A DNA stretch of 64,000 bases from Phytophthora colocasiae (taxonomy: Eukaryota > Oomycota > Peronosporomycetes > Peronosporales > Peronosporaceae): the NCBI GenBank assembly GCA_018806915.1, contig JAGKQI010000099.1, positions 1 through 64,000 of the forward strand, given 5' to 3'. Of this stretch, positions 49,840-62,466 are shown in pieces. The position numbers and the translations under genes are program-made. How positions within the stretch are numbered: position 1 is the first letter of the stretch; every line of letters begins with the position of its first letter. The notes below the pieces were generated by a model. The model ran no database searches, was not told the DNA's origin, and saw nothing but the letters and a program-made list of their open reading frames with translations.

Positions 49840-50946
49840 TTAGCGAGGCCGGCTCGAAATTGGAGCTGGACGAAGCCCCACCGGTGCAGCCGGGCTAACT
49901 CGTGACAATGCGCCGATCGTCATTTTGGTTGTGAGAGACTTCGACGCCAATTCGTTGATCCTCGTGTAGCGCTCGTAGGTATCTGACGACCACTTACCAA
50001 ACAGTTTTACCGTGAGTCGGTCAACTCCTGCCGAAAACATCGCCGTGGCGCCACCGCTTCTCATGGAGTGTGTACCGAATTGAATTGGATCCGCTCCTAC
50101 TGACGCGGCGGCTGACTTGATCGCATCCGAGAGGCTGCTTGATGGAAGAACCGTGATGGAGTCGACAGAACACAACGCCAGTCCGGTTCCTTCTTGCATC
50201 GCATGCCGCTTGAGCTCCCAAGCTGCTAGTACAGGACACAGCCACTTCGAACCTGAGCGATGCAGAGTACGAGAGGTGCTGGTGCCTACTTGATCGGTTT
50301 TGCTTCCCCGGAATTTGATTGTTACGGCCACGGCATCTTGAAGGTTTGCAGTTGTAGATCCACAGCCCTTGGAGAATATCACGTCTGCAGCTTGGATAAT
50401 GTACGGTTTCACTTTCTTGCTATCGGCTAGATACTCTGATCGTCGGAGCATAAAGAAAAAGCCCACGACCGCAGCCCCCCAGAGAACGCGGTCGCGGGAA
50501 TTTCTGAAGTCGAGTTGTTGGCGCATCGCTTTGAGAATTTCCTTGGTGATTGGTTGTTTCTGCTTCGGGGGAGGTGACAACCTTTGCATCCCGCGCAGGG
50601 CCATCTCGTGTCCTGCATGGAGACCGACGGAATATCCTCGATCGCGCTTATGATACCACGCAATGTGGCTGAGCGCGGACAGCACGGTGCCGATAGCGAG
50701 AGTTTGGCCGGAGGTAGATCCCGAGTACCAGTAGTTGATGGCGTACAAGACGAGTTGGTATGAGTGTTGTTGAACATTTTCGGGAAACCATGGCGAGTAT
50801 CCGCGTTGTGCACACCAAGATGACCATCTTCTCCATGTAGCTTCGTACTTAGGTCTTGAGCCTGGGGCCAATGCATAGGATTGAAGCTGAGCGAGAATGT
50901 GGCGTAAATCTTGCGAATTACGGTCGGCACGGGGATCTGATACCAC
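49840..50946 (-). CDS. DIRS-like tyrosine recombinase
   Basis: An open 368-aa ORF. It has an N-terminal SAM-like core-binding domain (GSRPKYEATWRRWSSWCAQRGYSPW) and a catalytic domain with R in FFMLRRSEYL, HSMR in FGTHSMRSGG (H-x-x-R) and the nucleophile Tyr in DTYERYTR. It would integrate circular cDNA instead of an LTR-type integrase. Its 5' end overlaps the RNase H ORF, as is common in DIRS elements. The frame is intact although the rest of the element is broken. Confidence 0.85.
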   Translation of the reverse strand: MVSDPRADRNSQDLRHILAQLQSYALAPGSRPKYEATWRRWSSWCAQRGYSPWFPENVQQHSYQLVLYAINYWYSGSTSGQTLAIGTVLSALSHIAWYHKRDRGYSVGLHAGHEMALRGMQRLSPPPKQKQPITKEILKAMRQQLDFRNSRDRVLWGAAVVGFFFMLRRSEYLADSKKVKPYIIQAADVIFSKGCGSTTANLQDAVAVTIKFRGSKTDQVGTSTSRTLHRSGSKWLCPVLAAWELKRHAMQEGTGLALCSVDSITVLPSSSLSDAIKSAAASVGADPIQFGTHSMRSGGATAMFSAGVDRLTVKLFGKWSSDTYERYTRINELASKSLTTKMTIGALSRVSPAAPVGLRPAPISSRPR

Positions 50947-52312
50947 ATAGACGAGAGGTTAGACCAGACGTTTGCGTGATTTGGTGTCCATGCTCGGGAT
51001 CCCGCGTCGGCCATAGTGTTGATCGCTCCTGGTAGGTGTTTACAGCTGAGTCGGATGCCGTATATGGCTTCGGCGAGACCGATCGCTCTGTTAATTTCTT
51101 GAGCCATGCAGTTCCGGCTTGAAGCTCGATTAGTCCAAGAGATTGCAGAAGTGTTGTCGGACCATACGTGGACGTAGGTCAATCCTGAGTGTGTCTTCCC
51201 TTTCCAGGATGGTCCAAAACACCAAACAGCAAGAACCACACAGAGCTGCTCCCTCATGTTAATGTTGAATCCATCAGGTCCTGCTGCTGCCTGGATTAAC
51301 TTTTGCTCATGTTCATCGAATTTGACCTGAATAAACTGTCTGTCGGCTGGGTTCAGGACAGCCAATCCAGAGTTGCTTGCATCCATGTAAAGATGGACAT
51401 CGGGAGGTTGATGTTTTGTGAATTGAGACAGGATCAGTTCAAACCATTGCAAATCGAGCCGCATCGTCTCGTCCAGCACAATAGTTCCGTATCGAGGGGC
51501 TCTAAGGCTGGCATGATGAAGGTGCTGATAAAAGGCCTTTGCGGAATTAATGCACAGACACACATGTCGTAGACTCCCGATGACCTGTTGCAGTTCCGTT
51601 TTCGTCACTCGGTTTTTGAGTTGCAGCTTTTGTACTCGGTCAAGAGCCTTGAGTATCTTGTCTTGTGGCATTGAGATCGTGCGTTCCACGGTGTCGAAGA
51701 TTAGTCCAAGGACTTGTAAACGAGTCTCCCAGTTTGAGATTTTCTTGTCGTTGATTGCTGTCGGGCCCAATACCGCTATATGCCAATATCGAGGCGTGCG
51801 CTGGCAGTGCGGAAGTCCTCGAAGCGCAAGGCGTTCACCAGCGCATGGGGATACGAAGAGTTTCATTTGCTAGCTGAAGTCGATTGCCTAACATGGCGAT
51901 ACGAAGAGTTTCATTTGCTAGCTGAAGTCGATTGCCTCTGTCTGGCTCCACCATTACGTGGTCGTCTACCCATTCATATGGGTAGAAGGGGTTGAAATGG
52001 AATCCATTGAGGCTGGACATTCGCGGCCAACTTGCCATGAAATTGCACCACCGACAGCGCCATAATAGACCGGAGAACTTGTCCATCCAAAGGGGGCAGA
52101 TAGGTCGATGATGAGTACGTTATGTTCCGGGATGGTAGCGGCCATCCACCGAACGTGCCCACTGCCCACCATAAGATGTCGGAATGCTCCTTTAACATCA
52201 CCTTTCACCAGTCGGACTACCGTACCTTTGTATTTCCGGTGGCACCACTCGATCCTCCGTGCAATGTTTACTACACTTTTGTAGTCAAGCTCGGGAACGC
52301 CATCATGAGAGG
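50940..52312 (-). pseudogene. DIRS-like RT and RNase H, frameshifted and truncated
   Basis: RT palm blocks are split over frames: RLVKGDVKGAFRHLMV and IDLSAPFGWTSSPVYYGAVGGAI in one (to 51966), YEWVDDHVMVEP (catalytic VDD) in a second, and GPTAINDKKISNWETRLQVLGL onward in a third (51866 frame). RNase H follows with VHLYMDASNSGLAVL, REQLCVVLAVWCF, HVWSDNTSAISWTN and GAINTMADAGSRAW. A 48-bp unit (51850-51897) is duplicated in tandem at 51898-51945, adding 16 residues right after the VDD motif. The N-terminal part of RT is missing beyond 52312. Confidence 0.82.
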
Positions 52313-53520
52313 TGTGGTAAAGCGGATCCAAATCAAGCCGGATATGATGCAGAGCGACCACGATGATGGGTGACGTGCGACATGGTATTACGACAAGGAC
52401 AGGTATCGGATATATGGAGCTACTCTAGGACGGATCCTAAGCTAGGACCCGGGGGGCCTGGCTGACCTAAGTTCGGATCCGGCCAACATAAGTTCGGATC
52501 CTGTCTCCTTAAGTGCGGATCCAGTCTCCCACCTAAGTACGGATCCAGTCTTCCGACTAAGTACGGATCCAGTCAGATGAAGATCCAGATCCGTAATTCT
52601 CAGATCCAAGGCCTAGGACCCGGGATCCTCGGATCCTAAGTCAGATCCTCGAGGTCCAGGATCCCCAAGGTATGAAGATCCAAGATCCAAGGCCCAGGAT
52701 CCGGGATCCTCGGATCCTAAGTCAGATCCTCGAGATCCAGGATCCCCAAGGTATGAAGATCCAAGATCCGGGATCCTTGGATCCGAAGGCGGATCCTCAG
52801 GATCCAAGACGTCAACGGAGTGAAGTAGCTGCCGGAGAGCCGGCATGATCCAAGATAGAGATTTGCGATGGGAAAGATAGGGTACAGGATGAGAAACTGG
52901 CTAACATAAATCAGAGAGTCGAATTTACCTTCTAGTGCGCAAGTGGATTTCTTCAGGACTTAGGACAAGGGAAGAGGATAGTGTATTGGCCTCCCCTTAG
53001 CGTTCCTGCAAGTTACTACGCCTACCTAGCTACAGCTAAGACCGGATCACCGATTTGGCCGGCTTACCTTACGCTAGTGGAGACCCCGGATCCAACGGTG
53101 TTGATTGCTTAACCGTAGGATCCCTCGACCTCTCAACTACCCCAAGACCAACCGCTACAGGAGGCGGCAAGCAAGACAGTAAAGGAAAAGGAAAAGGACC
53201 CCCACACCCACCAAGGCAACCCCGGATCTAAGGATCCACAAGATCTTCGAGTCCAAGACCAAGATCCCCCCAACCAGGACCTGTGTGCAGGAACCCCCAC
53301 GCAAGTCCAACCTCCCAAGTCCCCGCCAAGGACGTTCAAGCCCTCACGCCTGTGTACACTCTCCCGTTCCTGAGAGAGCAGATCCCGCCCACTGACGAGT
53401 ACACAAGGTGAGCCTCAGCAACCCCCACGGTTATCGGAGTACCCCCTCCGTTAGTCAGTGTCTGGGCGCCGTGTGTGGACGTTGGATCCCTGCTCATTCC
53501 AGCGGATCCACTACACCACA
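52313..53520 (+). repeat. Gypsy-C 5' LTR
   Basis: 1208 bp. It is the reverse-complement counterpart of the Gypsy-B LTR with shorter arrays: about four 'ggatccagtct' units at 52475-52575, then a stretch rich in GGATCC and AGATCC (52580-52805) with a 70-bp unit duplicated. It has one copy of the roughly 165-180-bp block that is doubled in Gypsy-B. Confidence 0.92.
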
Positions 53521-55825
53521 ATGGTGCGCGTGCCCGGATCTTTTGGGGACGGCGGATATCACCGTGAGTCCGAAGAGACTGTACAAGTGAAGGAAGAACC
53601 GGGAGAAGAAGTGCCGACGGTTGTTGGATCGCCGTCAGCACCGCTGAACGCTAGATCCACGGATCGACAGAGCCCTAGGAGGAGTTCTGTCGACAGGAAG
53701 GAGGCGAGTCTGGCAACAGACTCGAAAGAAAAACCTCCCCCTCCTCCCCAGGTCCCTTCGGGGACCCCCGCGGTTCTGAACTCGCGTTCGGAACCGCTGG
53801 GTGGGGATTCGACAGCGAAAGCTGTTGGATCTTCATCCACCACCACCACCACCGCTGCACAGCCCTCAAGTGGTAAAACGTCGAAGAAGAAGACGAAGAC
53901 TGCGCGAAAAAAGCTGAAGGCACCAGGATCTGATGTCGATGAGAAGCCGGAGGTAAAATCAGAGTGGTCGTCGACCCAGCTGGAGGCTTCGTATCGCCGG
54001 ATCGCGCTCGAGGACTTCCTCCGGGAAGACCCCGTGATGAGGATCCTGCAACCTCGATTGCTTGGATCACTCACCGGCCCGATCACGGCACCGGCTCAGT
54101 CCACGAACAGTCTGGACAGCTTCTTGGATCTCCTCCGCCTGCTCGAGGAAGCTGGTTTTGCTGCGGGAGCCTTCGACGGAGACACCCTCTTTCGTTTGGA
54201 TCACGACAGGATCCGTATCGCAGCGGCTTCGCTTTTCAGCCGACTGAAGCCCCTCGTCGGTGAGCGACGGGCGGTCCGAGATCCGATGTCCAAGCTAGCG
54301 CAGTCCCCGGAGTACCAGACGGGATCCTCTCGATACGCCTCGGCGGAGTCCGAGGCAGGATCCGACAGTTCGTCTGAACCCCGACGTATGGCGCTCGGTC
54401 CCGCAGGCGCTGCTATGCTGACAGCCCGTGTGCCGACTGACACCTTGGACGTCAAGCCGACTCGAACTCGAGATGCCCCGCTTGATCGGTCCCGTATCGT
54501 GGATCAGCCGCCTGCATCCACCAACGGACTGCAAGCTTGCTTCCAGTCGGCCATGGACAAGTTCTTGAAGGAGCGACAGATGACTGCGGTCCCAAGAGCC
54601 ATGACACGCGCTTTGGATCCTGTATATCGGGACATCGAGATGGAGTCAGTAGGATCACATTCTGAGAACTGGGAGTATGACCCCGATGACCTCGACGGAT
54701 CCGCTCCCCGACGTACGGCAACGACCACCGCTGCATCCGTTACGGCAGGAACAAGCACGATCCAACGGATCCGAATCTCCGCGATATCGGACCTGAAGGA
54801 GTTCACGGGCAAGGAACGAGCAAGAGCATGGATTAGTAAGGTTAAGTCACCCTTCATGAGAGATCAAGCTTCAGATGAAGAAAAGTGTCTTACCTTTGGA
54901 GATCTCCTCACCGGTCCAGCGCGAAACTGGTACCGACAGCTCAGCCGATCCACGAGACTGAGGTGGAGTGATCTGCTGAAAGCCTTCCAGACGCAGTACT
55001 GTGGCCTCGGGGTCTCGGTGGCGTGGCAATATTACCACGCTCGTAAGAGATCCGATGAGTCACCGCTGGAATACTTGTATCGCCTCAACGTGGCAGGTCT
55101 TCGCGCCCGAGTGATGGTCAAGGATGGAGATGCCAAGGCTCGCCGCGAACATGTCGAACACGCTTGGGGATGCAGATCTAGCGGACCAACTGACATTACT
55201 TCGACTCGCGGACGAGGATCAACTTGAGGACGTGTTGCGGGCCCGAGACCGCGCCAGATCCAGACAGAAGAAACCGTCGTCCGGATCCAGCAAGTTCCGG
55301 CCGAAGACTACAGCAACCCCACAGCCAACCGGCCCCACGCGCGCGATTCGCTCCATGCAGACCATAGAATCCGAGGGATCCGACTCTGACGACTCCGGAT
55401 CCGATGGTGAGTTCCGCAGAGCATACGTTGCAGCCTCGAGTGACCGACCGAATGCTTCGACAGCAACCGGATCAGCGGAAAACAAGACAGGAACTTCGGA
55501 TCCTAAGAAGGACCCGGATCCAACCCAAGTCAGCTCGGATCCGACACCGTCGGATCGTCGACCGCGCTTCTCCAACGAAGGACAGCGCTGCTCGCACTGC
55601 GGATCCAGGAAACATTCGGATCTTGGCTGTTGGAAGCGCCTCACCTGCCAGAAGTGCCGCAAGAAGGGTCACCCGTCGGATCGCTGCTTCTTCGTATGCC
55701 GCGGCTGCGGGGAGCTGCACGATCACGGTGAGTGCCAAATGGAGGAGTTCTACAACCTCATCCGGCAGTGGTTCGATCCAAGCAAGCACATGCTTCCAGA
55801 AGCTGCCGAGAAGATGTTAAACTAG
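53521..55825 (+). pseudogene. gag: Gypsy-C gag, frameshifted by an 11-bp deletion
   Basis: Starts MVRVPGSFGDGGYHRES at the LTR edge and is highly similar to the Gypsy-B gag through the capsid region. Four residues (DHDE) are missing after TGK (near 54810). At about 55160 the bases encoding FIET are lost: Gypsy-B has 'cac-ttcatcgagac-gcttgggg' and here 'cac-gcttgggg'. That shifts the frame and gives a stop at 55225-55227. The remainder, with the three CCHC fingers (CSHCGSRKHSDLGC, CQKCRKKGHPSDRC, CRGCGELHDHGEC), continues in the shifted frame to TAG at 55823-55825. Confidence 0.92.
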
Positions 55826-55865
55826 GACGCTCGCCGGGTTTGAATCCGGTACGAGACGAGCGTTC
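55816..55865 (+). promoter_or_regulatory. gag-pol -1 frameshift signal (Gypsy-C)
   Basis: GTTAAAC 55816-55822, TAG 55823-55825, outer stem 55825-55833 with 55857-55865 (GGACGCTCG with CGAGCGTTC, one G-U where Gypsy-B has A-U), inner hairpin CCGGGTTTGAATCCGG. The -1 frame (V-K-L-G-R-S-P-G) is open into pol. Confidence 0.8.
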
Positions 55866-58800
55866 AACGTCTTACATCTATGCATTTGTGAACAAGAAGG
55901 CCATGGATCAAGTTAGCAACAAGCGAACGGATGTATTGGATAATGCATGTGAACTTCATGGGAAACGTACGGCTAGAGTTGCAAGCTTCCGCTCTACAGA
56001 CGACGAGTACCAGAGATCCGAGGTCGCCATGTCCTTGGATCTCATGCCCGGAGAGTCACGTGGGTACTGGAAGTACCATGTCCCCCGCAAACACTTCAAA
56101 CAGGCCAAGGCAACGTGCAAGATCAACAATGCCAAGTCCACCGTGCTTCTTGACTCGGGATCCGAGGTGTCGTTCATCGACGCCGCCTTTGCTCGTAAGG
56201 TTGGATCCCATATTGATACTAGTCAAACACAAGAATGCCTCGGAATTGGTGAGCAGTTGTATATTGCAGCAGGCAAAACAAGGATCAAGGTTACCTTGGC
56301 TGGGTACTTGGTGTACTTCTGCGATGTCTGGGTCGGCGAAGATCTGCCACCCGACTGCGATGCGATCCTCGGTATGGACTTCATGGTACCAGCTGGGATC
56401 CGACTCGACTTGGGCGATGAATCCGTGTGCTTGCATGACGAGATCCGGGTGCGGCTCCATGGGCGACGACAGATCTTCAGCGGCCGAGCTCGTCCGCTAC
56501 TCCTCCAAGAGGGGATACGACTGGAGCAGGGCGAGATCTTCGAGCACCCGGATCGGATCCATCTCAAGGAGTACGAGAAGCTGTGGCTACGAAGAGGGAA
56601 GCAGTGGGTACCGACGTTAGCACAAGGCCCTGGCAAGACCCGCTATCTACAACTTACCAACATCGGTGAGAAGGCGGTCTCTCTCAACCACAACGAGGAG
56701 ATCGGCATGTGGCTTGCCGGGGATCACGTTCCCCGTACCCCGGGCTTCATCTCCGTCGGATCCAGGCGCTACAGCGAATGGCAGAACCTTGCTATGAGCG
56801 CCACGACGGAGACCCCGCCGCCACCGCGCCCGAAGGAGCCTTGGGAGCTTGAGCCGGCGGTCGATCGGCCGATGTACACGGAGCCGAAAGGGATCCTGAA
56901 ACGTCCCGTCCACGCATCGGTCGTGTCGCGCTACCCCGGCTCACCACCTACGTCGGATCGGATCCTTGAAGGGGAGGTCGATTGGCGAGACGAGATCCCG
57001 TCTGGTGGAGCGGATCCGTCGACAGTTGAACACCAAGTGCACCGCCGTGTCAGGTTTGGGCCGGGGACCGAGGAGGATGCTGCGCCAGCATCGTCAGACC
57101 AAGGGGCGTCCTCACACGCACGGATCCGAGATCCACAGGCTAAGGGATCCCCCGGATCCTCTTCAGCTCGCCTGATTGAAGATCCGGCAACGTGTCCTGT
57201 CTCTGGCCAGAGACAGGACGCCGCCGTTGAGGATCGGCAGCATGTATGCGCGACAGGCGAAGACAATCACTCCGACAAATCAGTCGGAAGTGACGTTTCG
57301 GAGCGCACTGGGGCGAATATTCATGCCCCACCAGCAAGGTTGGTATGGGCATGTAGTGTGAAACAAGGCGCGTCTAATGCGCCATCGCACACCCCGAACG
57401 GAGCTCTAGAAGCCCAAGAACCCGTGTCGATACGACTCCTTGAAGATCCAGAGGGCTGCCCTGTCTCTGCGCAGAGACGGGACAATGATGCTGAAGAGTC
57501 TCCCCATAATCATGAGACAGGTGACCATCACTCTGATGGTACAGTCGGATCCAAGGTTTCGGAGTGCCCCGAAGTCCACAGGAATGCCCCGAAGCCTGGA
57601 GAGCGACCATTATACGCGCCTACTCAAGACCTTTCCAATGAGGTGCCCCACGCCCCGCATCGACGTCTACAAGTGAAGTCGGATCCTTACCCGACACAGC
57701 TTGAAGATCGACGTCGCACATGCGACATGGGTCGCGGACAGGGCATGTCTGAGCGGCCGTCTGATTCCGCACTTAGTGGGGATCTGAGCTCCTCATATTC
57801 ACGCGAATATGAATGAGCGGCGGAGACGGCCTGCAGGAAGGGCGCGGCAGATGGCGGGGCCCCCAGGACGATCTACGCGTGTACCAAGGGCGCTACATAT
57901 GCGCCTCCCCAAGACGAAGACGATGGTGCGCGCCAAGACAAGATCGAAGACTCAGGGGCGCCAAGGAAGCTGGACGAAGGTGTAACGGCGCATGGAGAGC
58001 TACGTCGACGCTTGGAGACGTGCGTGGATGCACCAAGGACCCCAGGAAGCGATCGAAGAGCTGGATGTGGTACACAGAAGGATGATCCCGCTGTTGGAAT
58101 TGTTTTGAAAGCTGGAAGTGACGCTGGAAGATCTGCCGAAGGAGGTGCCGTCCGTGGGCCGGATCCCGCCACAAGGAAGCTGGATCCTACGGGCCATCTA
58201 ACAGCTAGTGATCGACCAGCATTGGAGACGAATGAGGATCCGTCCCCAGCGTCGGATTGCGAAGATCATGGGGATGCCTCGGACCAGGATCTCGTGGTTG
58301 GATCCCGACCGGATCCCGTGGCTGAATCCCAGCCGGATCTCGAGGTTGCTGTCCAATCGGATCCTGGAGCCTCTGCCCGGTCAGACCATACAGTCAGAGT
58401 AACGAATCCTGTTGTCGGATCATCGGATCCCGTCGTGAAACCTCGGCCAGATCCCAATACCGCGGAAGATCACTATGCCGATGGAGTATTCGTTCACGAG
58501 AACGGCGAATCCTATGCGGAGGATCTTGAGAAGGAGATGGCGGTGCTGCCAGAGGTTGTGACGGCAACGGTCGAAGTGAAGATCGAGGATCTCCAAGTGG
58601 GGGATCCAGCCTCCAACACGCCTGAAGAGATCCAACGACTGACAGATGAGATCTGGAAGTACAAGCACCTGTTGATCGGGAAGGGTAACGCCTTGCCCCC
58701 TCCTGCTGTAGGCGCGATCTGTGACATTGATGTGGGAGATGCCAAGCCGATCGCCCAGCGAGTACGTAAAGTGGCGCCGCAGTATCGCGAGAAGCTCTCG

Positions 58801-61800
58801 GATCTGATCAAGGGGCTGTTACAAGCGAAGATCATCCAAGTCTCTACGTCGCCATGGGCCTCGCCGATCGTTGTGATCATTAAGAAGAACGGCGTTGACA
58901 TCAGACTTTGCATCGACTACCGCTTGGTGAACAGTTTGACGAGATTGATGGTCTATCCTATGCCTCTCATGAACGATCTACTGGAGGATCTCGATGCCGT
59001 GTTGTGGTACTGCTCTCTCGATATGGCTAGCGGTTTTTGGGTTGTATCTATGACGGATCGCGCGAGAGCCATCTCGGTATTCATTACCCCGTTTGGATTG
59101 TTTGAGTGGAACCGAATGCCATTTGGTCTCAAGAATGCCCCGCAGATCTACCAGCGTTTGTTGGACAATGCACTATATGGATTCCTACGGATCCCGCCAA
59201 CAGCCGGATCCGGATCCGCGTTGGATCTCTTCCGAGATGGGATCCCGGAGACGAATGGTAAACAGTCTGTACTGGGACGAAGGTCGTACATTGACGACAT
59301 CTTAGTGACGGCTGGATCCTGGGATCACATGTGCAAACGGGTGCATCTACTGCTGGAGGCTTGTGACAAGTGGAACTTGTACATCAGCGTGGCCAAGAGC
59401 TTTTGGGGCTTGAAGAAGGTGGATTACCTGGGACACCGAGTGTCTGGTGAAGGACTAGAGGCACACCCGAAGGACCGAGAAGCGCTGGTGGATCTCGCAT
59501 TCCCGAGATCACTGCGGGCTATGCAATCGTTCCTAGGTAGTTTAAACTACTACGCCCGATTTATCGAAGATATGGCGGTCTACGCATCGGTGCTCTACGA
59601 ATTGAGGAAAGTCGACTTTGCAGAGTTGAGATCCAATTTCAGGATCCTGCAGTCGATCGCCCCCGTAAGCGAGGATCCGAGGGATCCAACCGATCCGAGA
59701 GATCCGGATGATAAGTGGATCCGTGCTTCAGCCGCTTTCGAGGCTCTGAAGGGAAAGATCGCTGCAACTCCTACGCTGCGACACTTCGATTCCGACAAGC
59801 AACCTGTGGTGATTGTCTACGCCAGCGAGTGGGCCATTTCGGCCTCATTAACGCAGGAGCACGATGGGATCTACATGCCGGTGATGTTCGTCAGCAGATC
59901 TCTGAAGCCGAACGAAGTGAACTATGGGATCGTGGAGAAGGAAGTGCTGGCCCTACTGAGGATCCTGGATCTCGGATATTCCATGCTGGTTGGACGACGG
60001 ATCAGGATCCTAACCAGGCATTCTACCCTCGGATGGCTGTTCCGATCTGCCGGTCTACAAGGAAGATTGGGCCAATGGGCAGCGTTGTTATCACCTTGGA
60101 CCTTGGAGATCACGAAGTGTACTAAAGGGGAAGACGAGATCCTCGGATCCCTCGCTGCAAGTATCACCCCAAGATCCGAGGTGGACCAAGCTTTGGTGAA
60201 CATCGCTCCAAGGAAGGAACCACGCCGAGCGATCCAGATGCCAGTGCCGACTGTAAAGCCGGACGAAGAATTATGGGTGGTTAGTTTCGATGGATCCGCC
60301 AGGGTGAAACGTGGTGGAGGATCTTTCAGTGCGATCGTATGGGAGTTGCCCGAATGGAGGGTGGTTAAAGCAGCGTCTCGATATGCAGAGAGCCTGACAG
60401 TCAACGAAGCAGAATACAACGGACTCCTATTGTGCTTCGAGTTACTCGAGGATCTGACTAAGGGGCGACTCATTATCTGCGGAGACTCGCATCTGGTAAT
60501 TCGCCAGATGCGAGGGGAGATCGATTGCAAGGCGCCGGCCCTGACGTTATTGAGGCAGAAGGCGTTAGTACGACTTCGGGAATGGCCGGATCACGACCTG
60601 TTACACGTTAAACGAGCGTGGAACGCAAGTGCTGACAGCTTGGCCAGTGCAGCATTGCAGCGGGAGAGCAGAACTACAGTCGACCAAGGGGCGGATCGCG
60701 AAGATCTCGCTACCCTAAATCGACTAGATGAGATCCTAACCTCAGGATCCGAAGATCCGACGCCACAGATCAGCGCAGTCACCACCCGAAGACAGGCCAG
60801 AGAAGGGCGACCCCGAGTACTCGACGAAGAGTCCGTACAGCAGCTAAGGATCGACCGGATCCGACGATCCCAAGACGAAGAGACGTGGATCGCCAACTTG
60901 AAGTCATTCCTGCGAGGACATCTGACGGATCTGACTGCGGCTGAGGCCAAGACGTGTCGTTTGCTAGCAGACAATTTCGAGTTGGATGAGGATGAGTTGC
61001 TGTTCTACTGCGCACCCTCACGAAAGGCTGAAGCTGATCGAGACGGATTGTTACGACTGGTTATACCTGAGACGCTCCAGACTGACCTGCTACGTCACTA
61101 TCATAACAGTCTAGAAGGAGGTCATCAAGGGATCGGCCGTACGTACCAGAGGATCAAGGACCACTTCTACTGGAGAGGACTCTTCAGATCTGTACAGCAG
61201 TTTGTCGGAAAGTGCGTGGATTGCGAGACGGGCAAGGGGCGACCCACAATCCGTGGTGTGTCGCCAGGCAACATCCAAGCCACTTACCCGTTCCAAGTGA
61301 TCGCCATGGACCACATACCTTCGTTACCAAGATCCGAGAATGGAAACACTGAGCTTCTAGTATGGGTGGATCTCTTCACCGGCTACATGATCGTCAATTC
61401 TAATAACTCGCGAACGGCCAAGGCTGTGGCGGAGTCCTATGAGATCTGTGTGTTTCGTCGTTTCGGCGCCAGCCAGGTGATCCGTCACGACCGAGAACCC
61501 GGGTTTATGTCCGACTTCTTTCGCGCTTTCAACCGGATCCTAGGCCAGCGCCAGAGGGCCACTATGGCTTATCGACCACAATCGAATGGCACAGCTGAAC
61601 GGATGGTGCAGACGATTACTCGAGCGATCAAGATGTACGTCCAGGACCCCGACCAACGAGATTGGGATGAGTACGCCGAACGCTTGACTTTCGCCTTGAA
61701 CACTGCACAAGATCGGACTAGGGGCGACACGCCGTTCTACCTCGCCCATGGCTGGGATCCCAAGACAACCCTAGAAGCAACGCTCTCGCTGGGGAATACC

Positions 61801-62466
61801 GGACGCCGTGATTTAGATCCACGACGTTGGAGGTATCAGATCCAGCGGCACTACCAGCTAGCCAGAGCTGAGGTGAATGACCGCTTGAAGCAGGCAATCT
61901 CGGATCGTGCCGACAGGCAGAACGAAACGGCGACGCAACACCCCATCGAGGCTGGATCCCAAGTGTGGCTGTTCTTAGACAGAGTCAAGGAGGGATACGC
62001 CAAAAAGCTCGCTCATCTGTGGCATGGACCGTTCCGTGTGGCGGAAATGGCGAACGAGTATGCAGTCCGTTTAGAGGTCGCTGGTACAGACTATCACTTG
62101 TTTCCGGTAGTGCACATCTCTAAGTTGAAGCCAGTCAGGACGTTCCCAGATCGACCGAAGATCCAGTTGACGGTGAACGAAGCAGACCGTTTGGACTTCG
62201 ATGAAGCCTTGTTGCCGGAAGACAGCTGGGATCGTAATCTGGAAGACGACGAGTTCGAAGTCGAGCGGATCACAGACGTCCGGACGGGACGACTCACTCG
62301 ATACGGCCGGATCCGCCGAGAATTCCAAGTTTTCTGGAAAGGATACGAGGATCCTACCTGGGTAGATGAGGAAGATCTGAACTGTGGCGCGTTACTGCAT
62401 GAGTTTCTCCAAGAACGGAGCAAAAGGAACCGATTCCAAGCAATGCAGTCACATGAAGAGGAGTAG
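55823..62466 (+). pseudogene. pol: Gypsy-C pol, one nonsense codon
   Basis: In the -1 frame the protein runs to a TGA at 57814-57816, then continues in the same frame to TAG at 62464-62466. Gypsy-B has CGA at the homologous codon (EYERAA against EYE-stop-AAE), so one C-to-T transition explains the break. Domains as in Gypsy-B: protease LLDSGSEVSFID, hairpin-rich acidic linker, RT with RRSYIDDIL, RNase H (VVSFDGSARVKRGGG), integrase (HHCC, MDHIPSLP, RHDREPGF, NGTAERMVQ) and chromodomain-like tail (FEVERI...FWKGYEDPTW). The long downstream ORF from 58012 could by itself still yield RT to chromodomain if translated. Confidence 0.92.
57194..57219. repeat. 26-bp perfect palindrome in pol linker
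   Basis: GTCCTGTCTCTGG followed by its exact reverse complement. The equivalent in Gypsy-B (16544-16559) keeps the central 16 bp. A second palindrome, GTCTCTGCGCAGAGAC, is at 57463-57478. Both lie in the low-complexity linker of pol. Confidence 0.9.

Larger units (their letters stand above)
49840..52312 (-). mobile_element. DIRS-like tyrosine-recombinase retroelement, truncated
   Basis: Minus-strand RT, RNase H and tyrosine recombinase in that order, which is the DIRS arrangement. It has neither an integrase nor LTRs. It is cut on one side by the Gypsy-C LTR at 52313, and on the other it meets membrane-protein gene 2 near 49840. No split direct repeats or inverted termini are visible, and gag is absent. 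Confidence 0.85.

Noticed and set aside
50427..50930. C-terminal third of the 479-aa RT/RNase H ORF as coding
   Set aside because: After ...SSMWYQ the frame is the shadow of the recombinase N-terminus, which carries the recognisable domain.
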